This document shows positions 45,872-55,146 of a stretch of 64,000 bases of DNA, one piece after another. How positions within the stretch are numbered: position 1 is the first letter of the stretch; each line of letters begins with the position of its first letter. Under the pieces are notes generated by a model. It was given only the letters and a program-made list of their open reading frames with translations. It was not told the origin of the DNA and did no database searches. This DNA is from Semisulcospira habei (Eukaryota > Mollusca > Gastropoda > Semisulcospiridae): NCBI GenBank assembly GCA_036245525.1, contig BTPG01000004.1, positions 234,436,637 to 234,500,636 of the forward strand, given 5' to 3'. Position numbers and translations under genes: made by a program.

Positions 45872-48800
45872 ATGACGACCACGACCGGACTCAACGTAGC
45901 ATGCTGGAACATCCGAACCATGCTCGACATAGCAGACAGCGGACGCCCTGAACGTCGCTCCGCCCTCATTGCCCATGAATTGCGGAGGTTAAACATCGAC
46001 ATCGCCGCGCTCAGCGAAGTACGCCTCCCGGAGGAAGGCAGCCTCCAAGAACTTGGCGCTGGCTACACCCTCTACTGGTCAGGCAGGCCTGCATCAGAAA
46101 GACGGCTCTCAGGCGTGGGCTTCATGGTGAAGACCCACATTGCGACTAAGTTGGAAAACCTACCAACGGGTCACTCCGACCGCATCATGTCCATGCGCCT
46201 CCCACTGAGACACCAGCAATACGTCACCCTTCTCAGTGTGTACTCCCCAACCCTCCTGGCAGAGCCTGCAGAAAAAGACAAGTTCTACTCTGACCTGCGC
46301 AGCCTCCTGCAGAGCACCCCTGCAGACGACAAAGTCATCATCCTTGGCGACTTCAACGCCAGAGTGGGCCAAGACTCTGAAGCCTGGAAAGGAGTCCTCG
46401 GCAAGCATGGCGTTGGGAACTGCAATGACAATGGTCGCTTACTGTTGGAGCTCTGTGCAGAACAGCAACTTGTCATCACCAACACTACTTTCCAGCAAAA
46501 GGACAGTCGAAAGACCACCTGGATGCATCCTCGCTCCAAGCACTGGCACCTTATCGACTATGTCCTAGTGCGTCAGAGGGACCGCAGTGACGTCCTTCTC
46601 ACCAGAGTGATGCCCAGCGCAGAGTGCCACACTGACCACCGCCTTGTTCGCTGCAAACTCAGGCTCCGCCTCAAGCTGAAACCCAAGAAAGGGGGCCCCC
46701 CCAAGAAAAAGCTTGATGTTGCCAGCCTTCAGCGTGACGACAAGAAAGCTGCCCTTCAGGCCGATTTACAGCGCATGCTCAAAGACACAGTTGATCCAGC
46801 AGACTCCTCCCCTGAAACACTCTGGGAACAACTGAAAACTGCTATTGTAAAATCTTCTGTGGAAGTCTTGGGCTTTGCTAGAAAGAGGAACAAAGACTGG
46901 TTTGACGAAAACGACGTAGAGATCCAGGAACTTCTAGCAAAAAAAAGAGCCGCCCACCAGGCCCACCTAGCCCAGCCTTCCTGCCCTGTGAAGAAGTCTG
47001 CCTTCCGCCTCATCTGCAGCAGTCTCCAGCTCAAGCTTAGAGAGCTCCAGAACGAGTGGTGGTCCAGACTCGCACAGAGGACCCAGCTCTGCGCTGACAA
47101 CGGTGACTACAGGGGCTTCTACGAAGCACTGAAAGCAGTGTATGGCCCTAGGCACCTGGTACAAAGTCCCCTGCGAAGCGCTGATGGACAGGCACTCCTC
47201 ACAGATAATACCTCCATCTTGAACCGCTGGTCGGAATACTTTCAGGACCTCTTCGGCGCTGAGCGCACTGTTCAAGAAACAGTCATCCTTCAAATCCCAC
47301 ACCTTCCACTAAAGGTTGAATTGGACGAACCGCCCACCGCCGAAGAGACCCTCACAGCCATCCACCAGCTCAAGAGTGGCAAAGCAGCAGGCATTGACGG
47401 AATCCCGCCAGAGATCTGGAAACATGGAGGCCCAGCACTGCACAACAAGCTCCACGACCTCTTTCTCTGCTGCTGGGAAAAAGGAACACTACCAAAGGAT
47501 CTCCGTGATGCAGTCATCATCACCCTGTACAAGAACAAAGGAGAGAAGTCTGCCTGCTCTAATTATCGTGGAATTACCCTACTGTCCATTGCCGGGAAAA
47601 TTCTCGCAAGGTTGCTCCTGAATCGGCTGGTACCTGCCATCGCTGAGGACCACCTCCCAGAGGGCCAGTGTGGCTTCAGAGCCAACAGGAGTACCACCGA
47701 CATGGTCTTTGTGCTGAGACAGCTTCAGGAGAAGTGCCGCGAGCAGAACAAAGGGCTGTACGTAACGTTTGTCGACCTAACAAAAGCGTTTGACACTGTG
47801 AGCAGGCAAGGTATGTGGCAGATCCTGGAGCGACTAGGCTGTCCCCCAAAGTTCCTCAACATGATCGTCCAGCTCCACGAGGACCAGCAAGGCCAGGTCA
47901 GACTAAACAGTGACCTCTCAGAACCATTCCCCATTCGCAACGGCGTGAAGCAAGGCTGCGTGCTGGCACCGACCCTCTTCACCATCTTCTTCAGCATGAT
48001 GTTGAAGCAAGCCACAGTGGACCTCGACGACGACGACGCAGTGTACATCAGGTATCGTCTCGATGGCAGCCTGTTCAACCTCAGACGACTGCAGGCCCAC
48101 ACGAAAACCCTAGACCAACTGATTCGTGAGCTGCTCTTTGCTGATGACGCTGCCCTCGTTGCACACACAGAGAGAGCCTTGCAGCGCATTACGTCCTGCT
48201 TCGCAGATGCCGCCCAGCTCTTTGGACTTGAGGTCAGTCTGAAAAAGACAGAGGTCCTTCATCAGCCGGCACCCAAGGAAGAGCATCGCCCTCCCCACAT
48301 CACCATCGGCGAGTCCGAACTGAAGTCTGTACACCAGTTTACCTACCTTGGCTGCATCATCACGTCAGACGCCAAGCTGGACAAGGAGCTGGACAACAGG
48401 CTGGCAAAAGCGAACAGTGCTTTCGGGCGACTATTCAAGCGGGTGTGGCACAATCAACAGCTGAAAAAAGGCACCAAGATCAGCGTGTACAGAGCTGTCG
48501 TCCTCACCACCCTGCTGTACGGTTCCGAGTCCTGGGCCCTCTACCGCAGCCAACTACGACTCCTCGAACGCTTTCACCAGCGCTGCCTGCGTACCATCCT
48601 CAGCATTCACTGGAGTGACTATGTCACCAACGTCGAGGTCCTTGAACAGGCGGAAACTGTGAGCATCGAGGCTTTGCTGCTGCGGACACAGCTTCGCTGG
48701 GCGGGGCACGTCTCCAGGATGGAGGATCATCGCCTACCCAAGATCACTCTGTTCGGCGAGCTCGCCACTGGACACCGAGACAGAGGGGCACCAAAGAAGA

Positions 48801-49099
48801 GATACAAAGACGGTCTCAAGAAGTCACTTAGTGCCTGCCAAATCGACCACCGCCAGTGGTCTTCGCTTGCTGCGGACCGTGACACCTGGCGCTCCACCAT
48901 TCACAAGGCAGCCGTCTCCTTTGAGGACTCTCGCAGAGCTAACCTTAAGGACAAGCGGCTCAGAAGAAAAAACAGAGCTGTCGTAACTCAGAACCCTGAA
49001 CAGACCTTCCCCTGCAGCCACTGCGGTCGTACCTGCCTGTCCCGGATTGGCCTCCGCAGCCACGAAAATGCCTGCAGACGACGTGGGCAAGCCCTATAG
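45872..49099 (+). CDS. LINE ORF: AP endonuclease, reverse transcriptase, zinc-finger tail
   Basis: 1075 aa, intact. N-terminal apurinic endonuclease (LNVACWNIRTM; IAALSEVRLPEEG; IILGDFNARVG; HWHLIDYVLVRQRDR; CHTDHRLVRCKL), about residues 5-270. The RT spans about 500-800: SGKAAGIDGIPPEIWK, SNYRGITLLSIAGKILA, FVDLTKAFDTVSRQG, NGVKQGCVLAPTLF and the active-site LLFADDAALVAHT. The C-terminal region has WAGHVSRMEDHRLPK and a CCHH-type zinc finger, CSHCGRTCLSRIGLRSHENAC. The protein nicks target DNA and reverse-transcribes the element RNA in place. There is no RNase H domain. Clade not assigned; the ORF may be active. Confidence 0.95.
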   Translation: MTTTTGLNVACWNIRTMLDIADSGRPERRSALIAHELRRLNIDIAALSEVRLPEEGSLQELGAGYTLYWSGRPASERRLSGVGFMVKTHIATKLENLPTGHSDRIMSMRLPLRHQQYVTLLSVYSPTLLAEPAEKDKFYSDLRSLLQSTPADDKVIILGDFNARVGQDSEAWKGVLGKHGVGNCNDNGRLLLELCAEQQLVITNTTFQQKDSRKTTWMHPRSKHWHLIDYVLVRQRDRSDVLLTRVMPSAECHTDHRLVRCKLRLRLKLKPKKGGPPKKKLDVASLQRDDKKAALQADLQRMLKDTVDPADSSPETLWEQLKTAIVKSSVEVLGFARKRNKDWFDENDVEIQELLAKKRAAHQAHLAQPSCPVKKSAFRLICSSLQLKLRELQNEWWSRLAQRTQLCADNGDYRGFYEALKAVYGPRHLVQSPLRSADGQALLTDNTSILNRWSEYFQDLFGAERTVQETVILQIPHLPLKVELDEPPTAEETLTAIHQLKSGKAAGIDGIPPEIWKHGGPALHNKLHDLFLCCWEKGTLPKDLRDAVIITLYKNKGEKSACSNYRGITLLSIAGKILARLLLNRLVPAIAEDHLPEGQCGFRANRSTTDMVFVLRQLQEKCREQNKGLYVTFVDLTKAFDTVSRQGMWQILERLGCPPKFLNMIVQLHEDQQGQVRLNSDLSEPFPIRNGVKQGCVLAPTLFTIFFSMMLKQATVDLDDDDAVYIRYRLDGSLFNLRRLQAHTKTLDQLIRELLFADDAALVAHTERALQRITSCFADAAQLFGLEVSLKKTEVLHQPAPKEEHRPPHITIGESELKSVHQFTYLGCIITSDAKLDKELDNRLAKANSAFGRLFKRVWHNQQLKKGTKISVYRAVVLTTLLYGSESWALYRSQLRLLERFHQRCLRTILSIHWSDYVTNVEVLEQAETVSIEALLLRTQLRWAGHVSRMEDHRLPKITLFGELATGHRDRGAPKKRYKDGLKKSLSACQIDHRQWSSLAADRDTWRSTIHKAAVSFEDSRRANLKDKRLRRKNRAVVTQNPEQTFPCSHCGRTCLSRIGLRSHENACRRRGQAL

Positions 49100-49113
49100 A
49101 ATCTTCGTTCGCG

Positions 49114-49120
49114 AAGTCAA
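49114..49120 (+). other. LINE 3' hairpin region (49103-49116 stem-loop)
   Basis: CTTCG-TTCG-CGAAG stem-loop ending just before TCAAGCCAAGA. It is shared by all five copies of this family and is a likely recognition signal for its reverse transcriptase. Confidence 0.55.
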
Positions 49121-49471
49121 GCCAAGAGCTCAGCAGAGAAAGACATTGTAAAGAAGAGAAACACATTAGCAGAACTTGCTTTCAGTGGCAGACACGCAAA
49201 CGTCAGTGTATGGATTCTCACTCAGAAATATAATGCTGTACTGAAAGATTTTCGAGAACAGTTAAAGTTTATCTGTTTGTTTTACTGTAAGGATCGTGAC
49301 AGCTTTGAAGACTGTCTCAGAGAGAATGATGTCATCCCAAATAAGCATGAACGTGATGATGTAAAAAATAAACTGAAATCAACTAAGCATCTAAAGCTCA
49401 TTTTAAAGACAGATCAGCCCACAGGGTATGGGTTAGTAAATTAATTTATACATTTGTTTGTCCAATAAAAA

Positions 49472-50499
49472 ATGACAGACGGACAAACCCAAGTGTTTGA
49501 TGTTACAGAATGCTTCAAAGATGTTATGCACTTTACTGACTTAAAATCACGTGTGTTTGAACCCAGCTTTAAACTCTCAACACCGTCAATAAGAATATAC
49601 ACGACATATAATGTTACTTTGGAATATTCAGATGGATTACCACGTTATGATTATGAGAATGTTGATCTTAAGACAAATGCTTTTAAAGTTTATAATGCTA
49701 ACAGTGGCCACTTGCGTTGGTTTGAGGTACTGTGTGAAGACATATTTGATCAATTAAGAAAACTACATTGTTACATTGAAAGTGTTACATTCAATAAAGT
49801 GATATTACACCTGCACGACAAACACCAGGGATTGATTAATTGATTGTACATTGCTTAACGTCCCGACAGCAACAAGGCTTTCTCAGGACGTGCCTGCACT
49901 GCTTGTGAAAAAAACTAAACAGAACATTGAATGTATGTCGCCAGCCGGTCCAATACATTAAATAAACCTAACACATGGGGCCTAAATAAAGCTAAGACCA
50001 TTTAGCAACACACATCCAATTTCAAGAGCTACAGGCAGTGCAGACAGTAGGGAGAGTTTTAAAAAGGCAAATACAGGTGAATGGTTTGGTTGATTGATTG
50101 ATTGTACATTGCTTAACGTCCCGACAGCAACAAGGCTTTCTCAGGACGTGCCTGCACTGCTTGTGAAAAAAAACAACAACAGAACATTGAATGTATGTCG
50201 CCAGCCGGTCAAATACATTGAATAAACCTAACACATGGGGCCTAAATAAAGCTAAGACCATTTAGCAACACACATCCAATATCAAGAGCTACAGGCAGTG
50301 CAGACAATAGGGAGAGTTTTAAAAAGGCAAATACAGGTGAATGGACAAAGGGTAGACAGAAACACATGCCCCAGAATAGAGAGAAAAACCCACCCTGTGG
50401 GGCTGACCAGGGTGACCCTGGGAACTAAAAAATACCTAACCCCACCCAAGTCCCCCAGGGCAGACCCGGGTGGGGAACAAACACCAGGGAAGTAGTTGA
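49472..50499 (+). pseudogene. Polinton 122-aa protein, interrupted by double SINE
   Basis: Starts MTDGQTQVFDVTECFKDVMH directly after CCAATAAAAA. SINE sequence (49832-50476) enters eight codons from the end; after it the native last codons and TGA (50497-50499) follow. Discounting the SINE and its 14-bp duplication leaves 369 nt, a whole number of codons. The pattern looks mainly beta with a short helix (EDIFDQLRKLHCYI). No family recognised. It lies between ATPase and polymerase. Confidence 0.72.
49832..50476 (-). mobile_element. two SINE copies joined in tandem
   Basis: One 14-bp duplication, ACAAACACCAGGGA (49818-49831 and 50477-50490), encloses 645 bp. A SINE lacking its C/G-rich end (49832 to ~50085) is joined through TTTGGTTGATTG to a full SINE (~50090-50476). 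A single pair of duplications around both suggests either one insertion of a chimeric product or a second insertion into the first with loss of sequence. Confidence 0.85.
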
Positions 50500-51232
50500 C
50501 TTGTTTATCATAACTACAGATAATACAGTATTACATATGGTGTGTCAGCGGTAATTTTTTTTCATTTATTATTTTGTCTGACAAATAAAAATGACGGACA
50601 ATGTTCAAAGCCCATCAGGCTCATCAAGCTTAAGAAACGTGTTTCACACAACAAACTTGCCTATATCAAATACTAATAATGTTTATGAATCAATAGAAAA
50701 CTCTTTTTCTGTCATACAAGATAATCTTCTTACAGGCAGTGTAAAGATTCAGATTGTTGCTAAAATAGAATTTACTAGAGTAGATGGTGAAGTGATTGTA
50801 TCGTACATATCAACAAGACAACACACAGTTAACACAAAAAGGGAATTAGAAAATGTGTTTAGAGACAGACTATTACCTGACTTCCTCCAAGCAATTGACA
50901 GTGCAAAAATGAAGGGGTCTGGTTGGCACGAAGGACATGTACATGAACTACAATTGAAACAGTCAAGGTATCATCCTATACTAGGCAAATCATAGATGCC
51001 ACTGCCAACAGAGGTTGCAAACAAAAAGGCTGTTGTTAACATACAGAACAATGACAACTATTGTTTCATGTGGTGTGTGCTTGCTAAACTACACTTTATA
51101 AAGTCAAAGCCTGAGCGTGTATCTAATTACTTTAAATTTGTAAATGAACTCAACTTCAGTGGCACTGTGTTCCCTGTTAAAATAGAGGAGATAGACTTGT
51201 TTGAAAAACTAAATCCTGGTATATCTGTAAAT

Positions 51233-51451
51233 TTTAGTTAGTTATTAGGGTTTAACGCCGAGCAGGCGACTAAGGCCATCTCACGGCGGGATGGGTAAAA
51301 ATCTGGTCAGCCAGACTAAAAGCAAGGTCTTAAGACAAGATGTAAATATAGATTAAAAATCTCAGGCTAAAATGTCGCACATGTCTGGAAAAGAAACGTC
51401 TACAGACTCTCAAAAAGGGAAAATAAAAAAATTCACATAGTCTATGAATGC
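51233..51451 (-). other. I-type LINE 3' UTR with terminal hairpin
   Basis: Contains the stem-loop CGCCG (51256-51260) / CGGCG (51284-51288) with a ~23-nt loop, then TTAAACCC and the A/T tail on the minus strand. The same hairpin with covarying stem pairs is found in every complete SINE copy. Confidence 0.8.
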
Positions 51452-54400
51452 TCAGATCTTGTTAAAAATATTGCATTCTCTCAAAAAATTGAAGATTTTG
51501 TCCGGGGGAACATCCCGGAACAAAACCTTCAAGGAGTCTGCTGTGAAGTGTTTATATCTGGTGTCAATTAGGTCAGCACAATACAGCAAAAAGTGTCGAA
51601 CAGAAAACTGCTCATCACAGGCAAAACACCATGGACGCTCATCCTGTTTAAGTAAGTAAGAGTGCGTAACATATGTGTGCCCGATGTGGAGCCGAGCAAG
51701 GGCAGTCTCCTCACGGCGGCTGCCGCAGCGGAAAGGTAGACTGTCAGACAACTTAGGAAGAGCTTCATGAAGCTTGTTCCCTTCCTCTTTGTCCCACTCG
51801 GACTGCCACTCGCGGGCTATGTACGCACTAATAACAGGTTTAAAATCACTATAGACAGTCTGTGTGTCAGGGACAGGGTCACTGCGGGCACTGTTGGCAG
51901 CAGAATCTGCGATTCTGTTGCCTTCGATGCCCACATGGCCTGGGACCCAAATAAAAATGATGTCATAATATTCCTTCATCAAGTCCGCGTAGAGCTCTCT
52001 AATCTGCACCAGCAGTGGATGGTCTGTTCCCGCGCCCTGAAGGGCCTGCAGGGCAGAAAGAGAGTCAGACAGAATCAGGAAGTTCCTTTCCCGAGACTGA
52101 TAGGCATGCTTGAGTGCCAGCAGAATGGCCTGCAGTTCTGCACTAAATACAGAGGAATGGTCAGGGAGACGGAGCTTAAATGGGCGTCTAGGATGGCGAG
52201 AGGACACTGCAGCCGCAGCCACTCTTCCATCCTCAGACTTGGACCCATCCGTATAAAGACGACAATAGCCAGGAAAAATTGAAAGGAGTTCATTGAGGCT
52301 CTGTTGGTATATGGCTGGTGGAGTACAATCCTTCTTGTGGGCAGTCAAGTCCAGCAAGATGTCAGGAACTGGTAGTAGCCAGGGTGGAGTGACGTGTTGC
52401 AGAGATTCCGAAACTTTGTCCAGGTCCACTCCGGCCACCTGCAGATGAGGTCGGACACGGAAGGAAAGTGGACAGACAGCTCCCGGATGGGCATCGTAAA
52501 TCTCTGCAAACGACGGGTTAAAAACACAATCATAGGCAGGATTTTCTGGATGGGCCTTCAGCTTCAGAACGTAGCTGAGCATGAGGCGGATGCGGCGGAG
52601 CCTGAGAGAAGGCTCCCCTGCCTCTGCATACAGACTAGGAACTGGAGATGTCCTGAAGGCTCCCAGACATATGCGCAGACCTTGATGGTGAATTGTGTTC
52701 AGACGCTGCAGAACAGACTTGGAAGCCGAGCCATATACCACAGAGCCGTAATTCAGTTTGGACCGAACAAGGGCCCGGTACAGTCGAAGTAAGACGATGC
52801 GGTCTGCACCCCAGTCAGTACGACCAACGACACGAAGAATGTCGAGGGCCTTCCGACAAGAGGTTCTAAGGTAGTTAACATGGTTGCAGAAGGTCAATCT
52901 TTTGTCAAAGATGACCCCCAAAAACTTAGCCTCTTCAGCCACCTTAATTGGCACTCCAGCAATGCTCAGGCTAGGTTCTGGAAAACATTTCGTCTGGTTA
53001 GTAAAATGCACACAGACTGTCTTGGAGAGCGAGAATCTGAATCCATTGAGAGACACCCACCCCTGGATGCGATCAACGCACAGCTGCAAGCGCCTCTCAA
53101 GGGACGCAAGTCCTCGACCTCGTGCACACAAAGCAAAGTCGTCCACAAACAAAGAGCATTCAGAATCATCCTTGACGGCCTTTACAATGTTATTTATTTT
53201 AATGCTAAATAAAACAGGAGATAGAATACTGCCCTGCGGGACACCCATCTCCTGTTCAAAGGAGTCGGAGAGGGTGGAGCCCACACGGACATGGAACGAC
53301 CTGTTGGACAAAAAATTGTGAATAAAAACGGGCAGATGCCCTTTAAAACCCATGTCCGACAAATCAGACATTATACCATGCTTCCAGGTAGTGTCATATG
53401 CCTTTTCAAGATCAAAGAAAATTGCATAGACATGCTGCTTGTTGACAAAAGCATCTCGGATAAAAGACTCAAAGCGGACTAGATGGTCAGTTGTACTACG
53501 GAAGCGCCGGAAACCGCACTGGAGGTCTGTGATGAGACCCTGTGACTCAAGATGCCACACCAGTCGGGCGTTGACCAAGCGTTCCATAGTTTTACATAAA
53601 CATGATGTCAAAGCTATTGGCCGGTAGTTGCCCGGGTCGGAAGGATCCTGACCCGGCTTGGGAATTGGCACAACCACAGCCTGGCGCCAAGATGGCGGAA
53701 AATGACCGGTTATCCAGATATGGTTTAAGGCCTTGAGAAGTACAAGGAGTGATTCCTCAGGCAGATGTGTTATGAGCTGATAATGGATGGTATCTAATCC
53801 AGCAGCAGAGTCAGTACATTTCTGCATGGCTTGCTGCAATTCTGAAAACGTAAAAGGGGCATTATAGTCTTCCAAGTTATCCGATATAAAATCACAAGCA
53901 CAAGATTCTCGCTTCTCCTTCTCTCTCTGGAAGAAAGGTGAATAATGCTCTGTTGAAGAATTATGGGCAATGGTGGAGGCAAGCAAATTGGCCACAGCCT
54001 TTTTATCTGTGACCAAACTGGCACCATCTCTAAGATGGCCGACAGAAGCCGAGCCACCCCTGCCCCTAATTCTTCGAACAGCCTTCCAGACTTTTTGGGA
54101 CGGAGTCCTAGAAGATAAAGATGAGACGAAGCGTCTCCAGGAAGCACGGCGTTCACGTTTAAAAATATAACGGGCTTTCGCCCGCTGTCTTTTAAAGGTT
54201 AAAATATTTGCTTGCGACGGATTACGAAATGCACGTCGCTGAGCAGATTTGCGCATTGTTTGGGCCTTGCGGCACTCTTCATTGAACCATGGTACTCTCG
54301 GCTTCCGAGGGAGTGATGTGGAAGTTCTAGGGATGGTTTCACCTGCAACCTCCAACAAAATAGAAGTAAAACAAGAAACAGGTTCTTCAGCTGACATGAC

Positions 54401-55144
54401 CACCTCCTCTGTAAGACGAGACTGACAGAGAGAGGCAAACAGAGACCAGTTAGCTTTCTTGAGATTCCAGCGCCCCACCGGCGAATCCTCCTCACAGCTG
54501 ACCGATGACAGGACTACTGGGAAGTGGTCACTACCACACAGGTCGTCGTGAACCTTCCAGTCAAAGTCCAGCATGAGAGAAGGATCACACACAGTGAGGT
54601 CTAGAACAGAACTAGATCCGGAACCTGAGTTAGAGTATGTAGGTGAGCCATCGTTAAAGACACATAGGTTAAGTTGAGAAAAAACATCTTCTAACATCTG
54701 ACCTCTGCCATCATAGTGGTCACTACCCCAAAGGTGAGCATGACCGTTAAAATCCCCCATGAGAATAAAGGGAGGGGGCAGTTGATCTACTAAGTGAAAA
54801 ATATCATTGCTACAGACCCGCAGTGATGGTGGCAGGTAAATACTGCATATGGTTATGGTCTTTTTTAAGGTAACCCGAGCAGCGACAGCCTGAAGACAGG
54901 TGTCGATGCTAACGGGGCTACATAAAATTTGGCTACTAATGAGAAGAGCCGCTCCACCCGAGCGCCTCTCCGAATCAGAGCCTTTATGTATAACATTAAA
55001 ACCATTAAAAGACACAGGGTCAGAAGTCTTCAGGTAAGTCTCCTGAAGAGATATGACTGAGGGGTTATAGAACTTGACTAAAAGACGTAATTCCTCAAAG
55101 TTAGCTCGAAAACCACGACAATTCCACTGAAGCAAAGAGTCCAT
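51452..55144 (-). CDS. I-type LINE ORF2: endonuclease, RT, RNase H
   Basis: 1230 aa, intact. AP endonuclease (SLLQWNCRGFRANFEELR; ISLQETYLK; ILMGDFNGHAHLWGS; GSDHFPVVL) at about 5-225. RT (SAAGLDTIHYQLI; GNYRPIALTSCLCKTMERL; FFDLEKAYDTTWKHG; GVPQGSILSPVLFS; active-site SLFVDDFALCARG) at about 440-750. RNase H (LYTDGSKSEDGRVAAA; FSAELQAILLALKHA; LSDSLSALQAL; WVPGHVGIEGNRIADS) at about 960-1090. A C-terminal C/H motif follows (CFACDEQFSVRHFLLYC). It carries out target-primed reverse transcription. Confidence 0.95.
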   Translation of the reverse strand: MDSLLQWNCRGFRANFEELRLLVKFYNPSVISLQETYLKTSDPVSFNGFNVIHKGSDSERRSGGAALLISSQILCSPVSIDTCLQAVAARVTLKKTITICSIYLPPSLRVCSNDIFHLVDQLPPPFILMGDFNGHAHLWGSDHYDGRGQMLEDVFSQLNLCVFNDGSPTYSNSGSGSSSVLDLTVCDPSLMLDFDWKVHDDLCGSDHFPVVLSSVSCEEDSPVGRWNLKKANWSLFASLCQSRLTEEVVMSAEEPVSCFTSILLEVAGETIPRTSTSLPRKPRVPWFNEECRKAQTMRKSAQRRAFRNPSQANILTFKRQRAKARYIFKRERRASWRRFVSSLSSRTPSQKVWKAVRRIRGRGGSASVGHLRDGASLVTDKKAVANLLASTIAHNSSTEHYSPFFQREKEKRESCACDFISDNLEDYNAPFTFSELQQAMQKCTDSAAGLDTIHYQLITHLPEESLLVLLKALNHIWITGHFPPSWRQAVVVPIPKPGQDPSDPGNYRPIALTSCLCKTMERLVNARLVWHLESQGLITDLQCGFRRFRSTTDHLVRFESFIRDAFVNKQHVYAIFFDLEKAYDTTWKHGIMSDLSDMGFKGHLPVFIHNFLSNRSFHVRVGSTLSDSFEQEMGVPQGSILSPVLFSIKINNIVKAVKDDSECSLFVDDFALCARGRGLASLERRLQLCVDRIQGWVSLNGFRFSLSKTVCVHFTNQTKCFPEPSLSIAGVPIKVAEEAKFLGVIFDKRLTFCNHVNYLRTSCRKALDILRVVGRTDWGADRIVLLRLYRALVRSKLNYGSVVYGSASKSVLQRLNTIHHQGLRICLGAFRTSPVPSLYAEAGEPSLRLRRIRLMLSYVLKLKAHPENPAYDCVFNPSFAEIYDAHPGAVCPLSFRVRPHLQVAGVDLDKVSESLQHVTPPWLLPVPDILLDLTAHKKDCTPPAIYQQSLNELLSIFPGYCRLYTDGSKSEDGRVAAAAVSSRHPRRPFKLRLPDHSSVFSAELQAILLALKHAYQSRERNFLILSDSLSALQALQGAGTDHPLLVQIRELYADLMKEYYDIIFIWVPGHVGIEGNRIADSAANSARSDPVPDTQTVYSDFKPVISAYIAREWQSEWDKEEGNKLHEALPKLSDSLPFRCGSRREETALARLHIGHTYVTHSYLLKQDERPWCFACDEQFSVRHFLLYCADLIDTRYKHFTADSLKVLFRDVPPDKIFNFLRECNIFNKI

Positions 55145-55146
55145 GA

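Larger units (their letters stand above)
45200..49127 (+). mobile_element. full-length EN/RT LINE inserted in ATPase gene
   Basis: 3928 bp between perfect 22-bp duplications starting GCTCAGCAGAGAAAG (45178-45199 and 49128-49149). Structure: ~670-bp 5' UTR that begins GGGCAGTGGGCAG, one ORF (45872-49099), and a short 3' end with the hairpin CTTCGTTCGCGAAG followed by TCAAGCCAAGA. There is no ORF1 and no poly-A tail. Four truncated relatives lie at 408, 7770, 20383 and 22163. The perfect duplication and intact ORF indicate a very young insertion. Confidence 0.95.
44883..49444 (+). pseudogene. Polinton packaging ATPase, interrupted by full-length LINE
   Basis: Two parts: 44883-45199 and 49150-49444. 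Walker A GATGCGKTE and Walker B LFIVDD are both in the first part. A LINE of 3928 bp (45200-49127) and its 22-bp duplication split the gene shortly after Walker B. The remaining 612 nt equals the length of the intact copy at 12167-12778, and the two proteins are nearly identical where readable. Confidence 0.92.
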
